Assembly: GCF_030433675.1 (NCBI RefSeq)
Contig: NZ_JAROCB010000001.1
Span: forward strand, 1,141,632-1,205,631
From: Leifsonia virtsii
GTDB taxonomy: Bacteria > Actinomycetota > Actinomycetes > Actinomycetales > Microbacteriaceae
DNA: 64,000 nt
Direction of reading: 5' to 3'
The first letter of the stretch is position 1. The number at the start of each line of letters is the position of its first letter. This document shows, piece after piece, positions 15,818 through 23,851 of this stretch. Under the pieces are notes generated by a model. The model ran no database searches, was not told where the DNA came from, and saw only the letters and a list, made by a program, of their open reading frames with translations. Both the position numbers and the translations under genes were made by a program.

Positions 15818-16831
15818 ATGACCGACGCCCTCACCGACGACGCCCTGTCCGCCCTCCCGAAGGCCGAGCTGCATCTCCACATCGAGGGGACCCTGGAGCC
15901 GGAGCTGGCGTTCGAGCTCGCGACACGCAACGGGGTGGAACTGCCGTACGCGGATGTCGCTGAGCTGGCCGCGCAGTACGACTTCGACGACCTGCAGTCG
16001 TTCCTCGACCTCTATTACGCGACGATGGCGGTGCTGCGCACCCGAGAGGATTTCGCCGAGCTGACCCGCCGCTACCTGCGCCGCGCTCATGTGCAGGGCG
16101 TGCGGCACGCGGAGCTGTTCTTCGACCCTCAAGCACATACGGCCCGCGGCGTCGCGTTCGACGACGTGGTCGACGGGATCGGCGACGCGCTCGACGAGGC
16201 GGAGCGCGAGCTCGGGATGTCGGGCGGCCTCATCCTGTGCTTCCTCCGCGACCAGCCGGTCGAGTCGGCCGAGGAGGCGCTCACCGCGGGCCTCGCCCGC
16301 ACCGACCGCATCATCGGCGTCGGACTCGACTCCGCCGAGGTCGGCTACCCGCCGTCGCTGTTCGAAGGCGTCTACGCCCGGGCGCGCGCGGCCGGCCTAC
16401 ACGTCGTGGCCCACGCCGGCGAGGAGGGACCGCCCGCGTATGTGTGGGAGGCGCTCGACCTGCTGAAGGTGGAGCGCATCGATCACGGCATCCGCTCGAT
16501 CGAGGACGACGAGCTGGTCGCGCGTCTGGCGTCCGAGCGCATCCCGCTCACGGTGTGCCCGCTGTCGAACGTGCGGCTGCAGGCCACGCCCGACCTGCGC
16601 GACCATCCGCTGCTCCGGCTGGATGCGGCGGGCGTCCGGGTGACCGTCAACTCGGACGACCCGGCGTACTTCGGCGGCTACGTGGGCCGCAACTTCGAGG
16701 CGGTCCGGGATGCGCTGGGCGTCACGGCGGACCAGGCGCGACAGTTCGCCCGCACCTCGATCGAGGCGTCGTTCGCATCGGACCAGCGCAAGGCGCAGCT
16801 GCTCGACGAGCTGGAGGCATGGCGGCCATGA
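15818..16831 (+). CDS. Adenine/adenosine deaminase family enzyme (adenine-deaminase type)
   Basis: A 337-residue metal-dependent amidohydrolase-fold enzyme. Zinc ligands are visible in LHLHIEGT (residues about 18-25), VVAHAGEEGPP (about 195-205), the catalytic His in ERIDHGIRSI, and Asp in VNSDDPAYFGG. The motifs FFDPQAHTARG and GVGLDSAEVGYPPSLF are those I associate with the bacterial adenine deaminase branch rather than true adenosine deaminases, so adenine to hypoxanthine salvage is the preferred reaction; adenosine remains possible. The ATG has a GGGAGG site upstream. Its stop overlaps the next gene (ATGA). Confidence 0.85.
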   Translation: MTDALTDDALSALPKAELHLHIEGTLEPELAFELATRNGVELPYADVAELAAQYDFDDLQSFLDLYYATMAVLRTREDFAELTRRYLRRAHVQGVRHAELFFDPQAHTARGVAFDDVVDGIGDALDEAERELGMSGGLILCFLRDQPVESAEEALTAGLARTDRIIGVGLDSAEVGYPPSLFEGVYARARAAGLHVVAHAGEEGPPAYVWEALDLLKVERIDHGIRSIEDDELVARLASERIPLTVCPLSNVRLQATPDLRDHPLLRLDAAGVRVTVNSDDPAYFGGYVGRNFEAVRDALGVTADQARQFARTSIEASFASDQRKAQLLDELEAWRP

Positions 16832-17661
16832 GCGACCCCCGATCCTTCGTCACCGCCGACGGCCGCGCCGTCCGGTACTTCGACACCGGCGGCGACCCCG
16901 CCGCGCCTGTGCTCATCTGGCACCACGGGACGCCGCAGACCGGCGCGGTGATCGCACCCGTCGCCGCCGAGGCCGCCGCGCGCGGCTTCCGGGTCGTCTC
17001 GGCGGCGCGGCCCGGCTATCCGGGGTCGGACGCCCTGCCCGGCCGCTCCATCGCCGACGCTGCGGCGGACGTGCTGGCGATCGCGGACGCGCTCGGCGTC
17101 GAGCGCTTCGTCACCGTGGGTGCGTCCGGAGGCGGACCGCACGCCCTCGCACTCGCCGCCCTCGCGGGCGAGCGGGTGACGGCGACGGTCACGCTCGCCG
17201 GGCTCGCCCCCTTCGACCACTCCCCCGACTGGTTCTCCGGGATGGCGTCGCCCGACGCGCTGCGCGCCGCGCTGGCCGGGCGCGACGCCCGGCTCGCCTT
17301 CGCGGAGACGGCGGAGTTCGACCCGGAGTCGTTCACCTCGCGCGACTACGAGACGCTGAACGGGGCCTGGGGTGCGCTCGGGGCGGACGCCGGCGCCGGC
17401 GCGGCGGAGGGTCCGGTGGGCGAGGCCGACGACGACCTGGCCTACGTCGCGCCGTGGGGCGTCGAGCTGCGTGCGGTGCGCACGCCCGTGCTCCTGATCC
17501 AGGGCGGCGCCGACCGCGTCGTCCCCGCACCGCACGCCGCGGCGATGCTGGAGCGGCTCCCGGACGCCGAGCTCTGGATCCGTCCTCGCGAGGGGCACGT
17601 CTCCGTGCTCACGGCGCTCGGCGTCGCGCTCGACTGGACCCTCGCGATTCGTGCCGAATGA
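16828..17661 (+). CDS. Alpha/beta hydrolase
   Basis: A 277-residue alpha/beta hydrolase: oxyanion loop WHHGTPQTG (about 33-41), nucleophile elbow GASGGGPHA (Ser near residue 95), acid in LLIQGGADRVVP, and histidine in REGHVSV. No signal peptide. The ATG at 16828 overlaps the deaminase stop and is 10 nt after a GGAGG; the ATG at 16819 is too close to it. The stop codon lies within the palindrome 17646-17700, so the last four residues are encoded by that repeat. Substrate unknown. Confidence 0.85.
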   Translation: MSDPRSFVTADGRAVRYFDTGGDPAAPVLIWHHGTPQTGAVIAPVAAEAAARGFRVVSAARPGYPGSDALPGRSIADAAADVLAIADALGVERFVTVGASGGGPHALALAALAGERVTATVTLAGLAPFDHSPDWFSGMASPDALRAALAGRDARLAFAETAEFDPESFTSRDYETLNGAWGALGADAGAGAAEGPVGEADDDLAYVAPWGVELRAVRTPVLLIQGGADRVVPAPHAAAMLERLPDAELWIRPREGHVSVLTALGVALDWTLAIRAE

Positions 17662-17700
17662 GCGCAATTCGTGACGAATAGCGCTCATTCGGCACGAATC
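17646..17700. repeat. Nested palindrome with ATTCGTGACGAAT core (copy 1)
   Basis: Perfect 20-nt arms (17646-17665 and 17681-17700) flank a central 15-nt segment that itself contains the palindrome ATTCGTGACGAAT. It lies between convergent genes (hydrolase and TetR regulator) and includes the hydrolase stop codon. Related core motifs occur three times at 34513-34563. It could act as a bidirectional terminator or as a protein-binding/REP-like element. Confidence 0.85.
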
Positions 17701-17708
17701 GTGGGCTC

Positions 17709-18284
17709 TCAGGAGGCGGCCGGGCCGAGCACCAGGTCGACGAGGCGCTCGGCGTAACCCGGGTCCGAGGGCGTACGGGCGAGCGCACGGAAGACGAGGG
17801 CGCCGATGATGGTCTCGCTCACGTCCTCGATCGGGAGGTCGGCGCGGAGGTCGCCGGATTCGCGGGCCTCGCGCAGCCGGGACGCGAAGAGCCGCGGATC
17901 GGCGAGGCTCTCGCGCAGCCGGCGGCCGACGTCCTCGTTCTCCGTCGCCGCGGCGATCAGCGAGCGGAACAGGCCCACGCCGGTCGGACTCTCGATGATG
18001 CCCTCGGCCGTCTTCAGCCAGGAAGTCATGTCGGCGCGCAGGTCGCCGGTGTCCGGGAAGTCGAGGGTGCCGGGCAGCAGCATCCCCTCGAGCAGGCAGT
18101 CGGCGATCAGGGCGCTCTTGCCCGACCACCAGCGGTAGACGGTCTGCTTGCCGACGCCGGCGCGCGCCGCGATGCCCTCGATGCTCAGGTGGTCGTAGCC
18201 GCGCTCGGCGAACAGGGCCGCGGTGGCGTCGAGGATCGCCACGCGCGCGGCCTCGCTGCGCGGAGCACCCCGTCGTCCGGCCAT
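17709..18284 (-). CDS. TetR/AcrR-family transcriptional regulator
   Basis: A 191-residue repressor. The N-terminal helix-turn-helix (about residues 13-58) contains ILDATAALFAERGYDHLSIE and VGKQTVYRWWSGKSALI, the TetR DNA-reading helix. The C-terminal ligand domain fits the TetR_C_11-type group. It is divergent from the MMPL exporter with 77 nt between starts, and a 9-nt palindrome ACGGACCGT (18313-18321) just before the exporter's TATTAT -10 box is a good operator candidate. It therefore probably represses the exporter and itself. Inducer unknown. Confidence 0.9.
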   Translation of the reverse strand: MAGRRGAPRSEAARVAILDATAALFAERGYDHLSIEGIAARAGVGKQTVYRWWSGKSALIADCLLEGMLLPGTLDFPDTGDLRADMTSWLKTAEGIIESPTGVGLFRSLIAAATENEDVGRRLRESLADPRLFASRLREARESGDLRADLPIEDVSETIIGALVFRALARTPSDPGYAERLVDLVLGPAAS

Positions 18285-18312
18285 GGCTCCCAGCCTATCG
18301 TCACTTTACGAG

Positions 18313-18331
18313 ACGGACCGTTGCGTATTAT
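18313..18331 (+). promoter_or_regulatory. Candidate TetR operator and -10 box for the MMPL exporter
   Basis: ACGGACCGT at 18313-18321 is a perfect odd-centred palindrome; TATTAT at 18326-18331 is a good -10 hexamer 30 nt before the exporter ATG. Repressor bound here would cover the promoter. Confidence 0.5.
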
Positions 18332-18361
18332 GAACCGACCCACGCCACACGAAGGGACGTC

Positions 18362-20752
18362 ATGGCCGAGCTGCTGTACCGGATCGGGAAGTTCTCCGCG
18401 CGCCGCGGCGGGAAGGTGATCGTCGCGTGGCTGCTCGTACTCGGCATCGCGGTCGGCGGGTTCCTGATCGGTTTCAAGGGGCTCGCGACCAGCTTCGACG
18501 TGCCGAACACCGCCTCGGGCAAGGTCGTCGACGAGCTCACCGAGAAGCTCCCGGACTATGCGGGCGCGTCGGGCACCGTCGTCTTCCAGACCAAGGACGG
18601 TTCTGTGCTCGACGCCGACCAGCGGGCCGCGATCAGCGCGCTCGTCAAGGATGCGGACAGCCTCCCCGACGTCTCCAAGGTCGTCGACCCCTTCGCCACC
18701 GAGGCGCAGCGCGCGCAGGCCAGGCAGCAGGTCGCCGATGGCCGGACCCAGCTGGATGCCGCGGCGGCGCAGCTCGACGCCGGCCAGGCGCAGCTGGATG
18801 CCGCGAAGGCCCAGCTGCAGGCTGCGGGAGCCCCCACCACGGCACTCGACGTGCAGCAGCAGACCATCGACCAGGGCCGCGCCCAGCTCACCGAGAAGCG
18901 CACGGAGCTCGAGCAGGGCTCCGAGCTGCTGTCGCTCTCGGACGGCATCCGCGTCGTCTCGAAGGACGGCTCGACCGCGCTCGTCAACATCGCCTTCACC
19001 AAGCCCCGGCTGGAGCTGTCGGAGGACGCGAAGCAGGCCGCCATCCACCACTTCGAGTCGAAGCCCGTCGACGGCGTGCGGGTCTCGTTCTCGACCGACA
19101 TCGCGCAGGGCGTTCCGCAGATCGTCGGCGTCGGCGAGGCGGTCGGCGTCGTGTTCGCCGCGATCGTGCTCGTCGTCGTGCTCGGCTCGATCGTCGCCGC
19201 GGCGCTGCCGCTCGTGACCGCTCTGTTCGGCGTCGCCGTCGCCGCGCTCGGGTCCCTCGCCTTCTCCGGCGTGGTCGACATGGCCTCGGTCACCCCGGTT
19301 CTGGCGATCATGCTCGGGCTCGCGGTCGGCATTGACTACTCCCTCTTCATCGTGAACCGGCATCGCCGTCAGCTGCTCGAAGGCGCCGAGGTGCGCGAAT
19401 CCATCGGCCTCGCCAACGGCACCTCCGGCAACGCGGTCGTCTTCGCCGGCACGACCGTCGTCGTGGCCCTGCTCGCGCTCAACGTGACCGGGGTGCCGTT
19501 CCTCGGGCTGATGGGAACGGTCGGCGCGGTGGCCGTCATCCTCGCGGTGCTCATCGCAGTGACCCTCACGCCGGCCCTGCTCGGACTGCTCGGGACGCGG
19601 TTGCTGAGCCGGCGGGCCCGCGCCAGGATCGGCACGGAGCAGCACTCCGACCCGAACGTCCGCCCGATGCGCACGTGGCGCGCCGTGCTCACGGTGGTCG
19701 TCACCGCCGTGGTGCTGCTGATCGTCGCCATCCCCGCGCTGTCGATGCGGGTCGGTCTGCCCGACGGATCGTCCGAGCCGGTCGGCTCGACCACGTACGA
19801 CGCGTTCACCGAGACCGCCGACGCGTTCGGCGCCGGGTCCACCGGTCCCCTGCTCGTGACCGCGACCGTCGCGGGCGGCGTCGCCGAGGCGGACGTGACC
19901 GCCATGCAGCTGCGGGTGGCGAAGACCCTCGCCGACCAGCACGACGTCTCCGCGGTCGCACCGATCGCGGTCTCGAAGGACCGCGAGCTGCTCGCCTTCC
20001 AGGTCGTGCCCGAGGAGGGGCCGAACGCGGTCTCCACCGAGAAGCTCGTGAACGCGTTGCGCGACCTCGGCCCGCTCGACGGCGGCATCCGGCTCGGCGT
20101 CTCCGGGCAGACGGCGATCAACCAGGACATCTCCGCAAACCTCGCCGCCGTGCTGCCGCTCTACCTGCTCGTCGTGGTGGGACTGTCGCTGATCATCATG
20201 ATCCTGGTCTTCCGCTCGCTCCTGGTGCCGCTGATCGCGACGGGAGGCTTCATCCTGTCGCTGTTCGCCACCTACGGCGCCGTCACGGCCCTGTTCCAGT
20301 GGGGCTGGGGCGCCGACGCGCTCGGGATCCACACCGGTCCGGTGCTCAGCTTCCTGCCGGTGATCCTCGTCGGGATCCTGTTCGGCCTCGCCATGGACTA
20401 CCAGCTCTTCCTGGCCTCCGGGATGCGCGAGGCCTACGTCCACGGGGCGCCCGCACGGCTGGCGGTCGCCCGCGGGTTCCGCGCCGGCCGGACCGTGGTC
20501 GTGGCCGCCGCGCTCATCATGGTCTCCGTCTTCGGCGGGTTCGTCTTCAGCGACTCCACCATGATCCGCTCGTTCGGGTTCGGCCTGGCGTTCGGCGTGC
20601 TCGTTGACGCGTTCGCGGTGCGGATGCTGCTCATGCCCGCGCTCATGCACCTGCTGGGTCGTTCGGCCTGGTGGATCCCGCGCTGGCTCGACCGCATCCT
20701 GCCGAACGTGGATGTCGAGGGCGCGGCTCTGGAACGCCGTCACCACGCCTGA
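18362..20752 (+). CDS. MMPL family (RND-type) exporter
   Basis: A 796-residue membrane transporter with two RND halves. One span near residues 17-38 precedes a periplasmic-side domain containing an unusual Ala/Gln heptad-like stretch (about 118-180, repeated AQLDAGQAQLDAAKAQLQAA-type units) that may form a coiled coil. Five spans (about 255-415) contain the conserved GLAVGIDYSLFIVNRHR motif; the second half repeats the plan, with VGILFGLAMDYQLFLASGMRE near 665-690. An AAGGGA ribosome site precedes the ATG. Family members export lipids, siderophores or drugs using the proton gradient. Control by the divergent TetR gene is likely. Confidence 0.92.
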   Translation: MAELLYRIGKFSARRGGKVIVAWLLVLGIAVGGFLIGFKGLATSFDVPNTASGKVVDELTEKLPDYAGASGTVVFQTKDGSVLDADQRAAISALVKDADSLPDVSKVVDPFATEAQRAQARQQVADGRTQLDAAAAQLDAGQAQLDAAKAQLQAAGAPTTALDVQQQTIDQGRAQLTEKRTELEQGSELLSLSDGIRVVSKDGSTALVNIAFTKPRLELSEDAKQAAIHHFESKPVDGVRVSFSTDIAQGVPQIVGVGEAVGVVFAAIVLVVVLGSIVAAALPLVTALFGVAVAALGSLAFSGVVDMASVTPVLAIMLGLAVGIDYSLFIVNRHRRQLLEGAEVRESIGLANGTSGNAVVFAGTTVVVALLALNVTGVPFLGLMGTVGAVAVILAVLIAVTLTPALLGLLGTRLLSRRARARIGTEQHSDPNVRPMRTWRAVLTVVVTAVVLLIVAIPALSMRVGLPDGSSEPVGSTTYDAFTETADAFGAGSTGPLLVTATVAGGVAEADVTAMQLRVAKTLADQHDVSAVAPIAVSKDRELLAFQVVPEEGPNAVSTEKLVNALRDLGPLDGGIRLGVSGQTAINQDISANLAAVLPLYLLVVVGLSLIIMILVFRSLLVPLIATGGFILSLFATYGAVTALFQWGWGADALGIHTGPVLSFLPVILVGILFGLAMDYQLFLASGMREAYVHGAPARLAVARGFRAGRTVVVAAALIMVSVFGGFVFSDSTMIRSFGFGLAFGVLVDAFAVRMLLMPALMHLLGRSAWWIPRWLDRILPNVDVEGAALERRHHA

Positions 20753-20858
20753 CGGAGCCGCCCAGCCGATTCATCAGTGCAAGTTCTGCGCTTTCCGTAT
20801 ACATCATGCGCAAAAGGGAGGAAGGGGAGGAACGCAACCCGGGTGACGGGAGGTGACC

Positions 20859-21224
20859 GTGGGTTCGTTGACGTACGCGGGAGTGGCGGTGGAGTTCGAC
20901 GACCGCCTGCTGTCGCATCTCGAGATCGTGATCGTGAACAAGCTGCGGCGGCGCCAGGGGTTCGTGCTGTCGTGGCGTGACAGCCCCGACATGGGAGACG
21001 GCCGGAGTGCGATCTGGCTCGACCCCCCCATCCCCCTCTACTTCAAATTCGAGGGTTCCCGTCTGCCGGCGATCGACCGCGACTGGCTTCAGCGCCTCGC
21101 GGACTCCGCCGACAGTTCGACCGGCCTCGTCGTCATGAATGAATCGGGACATCCCATGACGGCGGGGCACCGGTTCACGGTGCGGCGGACCAGGCCCGCC
21201 GAGCACGTCCTTCAGCACGTGTAG
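20859..21224 (+). CDS. Small conserved protein, DUF7882-like (paralogue 2)
   Basis: Starting at the GTG at 20859 gives MGSLTYAGV..., 121 residues, exactly the length of the paralogue at 9706-10071, and leaves a GGGAGGTGA ribosome site 5-6 nt upstream; the GTG two codons earlier overlaps that site. The conserved block IVIVNKLRR, SWRD, GDGRSAIWLDP, IPLYFKFEGSR is shared. The C-terminal 30 residues differ. The upstream 100 nt are AT-richer than surroundings and contain the promoter region. Function unknown. Confidence 0.85.
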   Translation: MGSLTYAGVAVEFDDRLLSHLEIVIVNKLRRRQGFVLSWRDSPDMGDGRSAIWLDPPIPLYFKFEGSRLPAIDRDWLQRLADSADSSTGLVVMNESGHPMTAGHRFTVRRTRPAEHVLQHV

Positions 21225-21245
21225 CCCCGGGCCCCCGACGCAGCC

Positions 21246-22172
21246 TCAGCGCCGCAGCGTCCGGCTCGGGTTCTCGCCGAAGGCCTCACGGTACGCCTGT
21301 GCGAACCGTGCCGCGTGGACGAACCCCCAGCGTGCGGCGATCTCCGCCACCGAGGCGCTCTCCGCGTCGGAGCGTTCCAGCTCCGCCCGCGCGCCATCGA
21401 GCCGTACGGCCCGCAGGTACCGTGTCGGGGTCGTGCCGAGGGAGCGGCGGAACAGGTCTTGCAGTCCGCGCGGGCTCAACCGCGCCGCGCCCGCGATCTC
21501 CTCCACCCCGATCGGCCGGGACGCGTTGTCGTCGATGAACCGCAGCGCCCGGCGCAGGGTGGCCGGCCGGTCGGCCGTGCCGCTCGGCGTTCCCTCCGGC
21601 ACCTCGACGGCGAAGCAGGCGAGCGCGTGGGCTATGAGCACGTCCCCGACCGTGCGCCGCACGAGATCCTCGCCGAGCAGCGCGGGGTTCTCGAAGGTCT
21701 CGGCCGCGAACCGGCGGGCCGCATCCCACTGCCGCTGCATCGCCGCGTCGATGGGGTGGAGTGCGACCACGCGCAGTCGCACGACGTCGAACTCCGGACC
21801 GGCGACCGCGGCGGCCAGCGCCCGCAGGTCGAGGTACACCGTGGCGAGGTCGAGCCCGCGCGACCACGAGCGGGCCTGACCGGGAGGGAGGAGGAAGGCG
21901 CCCGACGGGTCGACGCCCTCCCCGTTCGCCTCGGCCCGGTAGGCGCCTGAGAGGAGAGAACCGACGGCGAGCACCCCGTCCACATCCACCGCGAATTCGG
22001 CAGGCGACGGGATGCGGTACCGCGCGAGCTGGACACGGTCGTCGCCGCGCACCGATTGCTCGAAGCGGAACGGCTCGCGGGTCTCGAGGACGTTCGCGCG
22101 GCGGTACGTCCCGGCGAGCACGCGTTCCGCCTCCTCGATGTCCGAGGTCCGGACGTCCTCCGTGATCAGCAT
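21246..22172 (-). CDS. AraC-family transcriptional regulator
   Basis: A 308-residue regulator: an N-terminal AraC-binding-like domain (about 1-175, of the AraC_binding_2 type with FRFEQSVRGDDRVQLARYR) and a C-terminal double helix-turn-helix (about 205-305) with GVEEIAGAARLSPRGLQDLFRRSL and ending in the signature ARFAQAYREAFGENPSRTLRR. I prefer the ATG at 22172 (GGGGGCGG upstream) to the GTG at 22208. A TAGGGT box lies about 30 nt before the ATG. No obvious target gene is adjacent; it converges with the DUF7882 gene. Confidence 0.85.
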   Translation of the reverse strand: MLITEDVRTSDIEEAERVLAGTYRRANVLETREPFRFEQSVRGDDRVQLARYRIPSPAEFAVDVDGVLAVGSLLSGAYRAEANGEGVDPSGAFLLPPGQARSWSRGLDLATVYLDLRALAAAVAGPEFDVVRLRVVALHPIDAAMQRQWDAARRFAAETFENPALLGEDLVRRTVGDVLIAHALACFAVEVPEGTPSGTADRPATLRRALRFIDDNASRPIGVEEIAGAARLSPRGLQDLFRRSLGTTPTRYLRAVRLDGARAELERSDAESASVAEIAARWGFVHAARFAQAYREAFGENPSRTLRR

Positions 22173-22254
22173 CGCCGCCCCCGTTCGTGTGTGACGGTCA
22201 TGCCTCACCCTAGGCCCGCGCGCCGAGGCTACGGAACCCGGTGCCCGATCGTGG

Positions 22255-22641
22255 TCAGCTCTGCCCGGCGAGCGCCTTCGCCTTCAGCGTGTCGAACTCG
22301 GCCGGGGTGATGGCCCCGCTGTCGAGCAGCCGCTTCGCGGACTCGATCTCATCCGCCGCCGAACCGGACCCCGCGACCGACCGGATGTACTGGTCGTTGG
22401 CCTGCTGCGCCTCCACGGCGCCCGCCATGCTCCGCTGCGCCATCTTCCTACCGCGGGCGATCAGGTAGATGAGCGCCGCGAGGAATGGCACCACGACGAT
22501 GAACAGTACCCACAGCGCCTTCGCCCACCCGTTCAGCTCGGGGTCGCGGAAGATGTCGATGAGGATGCGGATGAAGATCGTGATGCACACGATCACGATG
22601 TAGAACCAGAACGCCCAGACGAGGAAATCCCAGAAAGTCAT
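22255..22641 (-). CDS. SHOCT-domain membrane protein with PLDc_N-type helices
   Basis: A 128-residue protein: two transmembrane helices (about 5-30 and 42-62) around a short loop with FRDPELNGWAKALW, a cytoplasmic linker, and a C-terminal SHOCT domain (about 98-127, KRLLDSGAITPAEFDTLKAKAL). The two-helix part resembles the PLDc_N/DUF2207-like anchors found in many actinobacterial SHOCT proteins. A GGGAG site precedes the ATG. SHOCT proteins are thought to mediate oligomerisation; the specific role is unknown. Confidence 0.85.
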   Translation of the reverse strand: MTFWDFLVWAFWFYIVIVCITIFIRILIDIFRDPELNGWAKALWVLFIVVVPFLAALIYLIARGRKMAQRSMAGAVEAQQANDQYIRSVAGSGSAADEIESAKRLLDSGAITPAEFDTLKAKALAGQS

Positions 22642-22730
22642 GACGGCTCCCTTCCTTCCGCCAAGCGCCCATCGCTTCGCGTGGCCAGAAGGTACGTCTG
22701 GCGGTGCCGTCGTGGCTAGACGGCAACTGC

Positions 22731-23270
22731 TCACCAGGTGGCGGGATACACGAAGTCGGCCGCGGGCCGGCCCAGCCACTGCGTCAGCCGCATGGTAAGC
22801 TCCATGTCCGCAAGACGTGCGGTGCGCAGGTTGGTGAGGCGGCTCGCGGTGCAATCCAGCTGTTCGGCGAGGGCCGCCCACGTCAGACCGCGTCGGCGTC
22901 TCTCCTGGTTCACGGCGTCATGGAGTTCGGGAAGGTCGAGGCGGAGTCGGGCATCCTTCCCGACGGCGGGCAGACGCGTGTCCCCGACCTCGCGTCCCTC
23001 GCCGAACAGGAAGTCTTCGGGAGAACGGTCCAGCCATTGCAGCAGCATCAGCGCGTACTGGCAGGACATCGAACCGCGTCGCACCGTGCGGACGAGCGCC
23101 CCCGAGCACACAGCATGGTCGCCCAGCGCGGCTCTCAGCTCGCCCGACTGCTGCGTCAGCTCCTCAGCCAGAGCCGGCCAGCCCAGCCCAGACCGGAGCC
23201 GGCAGGCGTCCAGCTCGGCGACCAAGGCGCCCCCGTTGAAGACCGGAGCTATCGGCATGCGAGCAGTCAA
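22731..23270 (-). CDS. Hypothetical protein with two tandem helix-turn-helix-like units
   Basis: A 179-residue protein made of two similar halves. Residues about 15-92 (ELDACRLRSGLGWPALAEEL ... LMLLQWLDRSPEDFLFG) and about 115-176 (HDAVNQERRRRGLTWAALAEQL ... MRLTQWLGRPAADFVYP) share the same helix order: a basic helix, G-L-(G/T)-W-x-A-L-A-E-x-L, and a closing QWL.R...DF. The second half also has a plausible recognition helix (CTASRLTNLRTARLADM). This looks like a duplicated Xre/Cro-type domain. A start at 23258 is also possible. It lies just downstream of ssrA on the same strand. DNA binding is inferred, not shown. Confidence 0.65.
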   Translation of the reverse strand: MTARMPIAPVFNGGALVAELDACRLRSGLGWPALAEELTQQSGELRAALGDHAVCSGALVRTVRRGSMSCQYALMLLQWLDRSPEDFLFGEGREVGDTRLPAVGKDARLRLDLPELHDAVNQERRRRGLTWAALAEQLDCTASRLTNLRTARLADMELTMRLTQWLGRPAADFVYPATW

Positions 23271-23332
23271 TCACGCGGGGCGGATCGCCGGAAGAGCCCT
23301 GGATTCGAACAACGCGTGACAGCGACCGTAAG

Positions 23333-23724
23333 TGGAGATGGGGGGAATCGAACCCCCGTCCACTGCTGTGGTCATGTGCCTTCTACGGGCGTAGCCAGTG
23401 AAATCGCTTTCTCGGCCCCGGAGCTTGTCGCTGGCACCTGCTCCGACGGGCCCAGTATCAGTGGAAGTCCCTCTGCACCCTGATGCTCAATGCAGAAGCA
23501 AGTCCCCTAGCTGACGCCAGGATCCGGGTAGGGAACAGTTCCCGGTCTGACGGTCTCTCAAATGGCGGAGGTGAACTTACGCCGCGAGGGCGAAGTCGGC
23601 CTTGGCCGAGACAGTGCTCTTGTTATTGGCACTTATTTTTTCGCATGGATCGTTAACGAGATAACCATGCATCCTCGACCCGCTTCTCACAGTCACGCAG
23701 ACAATGTCGAAACCGATCATCCCC
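23333..23724 (-). ncRNA. ssrA: Transfer-messenger RNA (tmRNA)
   Basis: On the minus strand the 5' end GGGGATG (23724-23718) pairs with 3' CATCTCC (23340-23334), leaving discriminator A at 23333; CCA is not encoded. The 5' part contains the tRNA-like GATCGGTTTCGACA, the 3' part a T-arm GGGGGTTCGATTCCCCC. The tag reading frame (23630-23577) encodes ANNKSTVSAKADFALAA followed by TAA; the C-terminal ALAA is the ClpXP/tail-protease degron. Length of 392 nt is normal. tmRNA rescues ribosomes stalled on broken mRNA together with SmpB (26026-26502). A TATGAT box about 85 nt upstream is a tentative promoter. Confidence 0.97.
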
Positions 23725-23851
23725 GTGAACGGCCGTGAGGCCGGGTCGCTGTCACGCGCTGTTGAGTTGTCCAGATGCAGTGCCCGCCGTCATCCGGCGA
23801 GCTTCTCATCATACAACACCGACGGCCGCCGCATTATGCCAGCATCGATGG

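Noticed and set aside
18185-20746. Open reading frame of more than 850 codons on the minus strand opposite the MMPL exporter
   Set aside because: Its translation is dominated by Asp, Arg, His and Gln as expected for the antisense of a GC-rich gene, with no domain; the plus-strand MMPL frame is a complete recognised protein.
20760-20858. AT-richer stretch before the second DUF7882 gene as a possible riboswitch
   Set aside because: No stem series matching a known class could be drawn; promoter plus purine-rich ribosome site explains it sufficiently.
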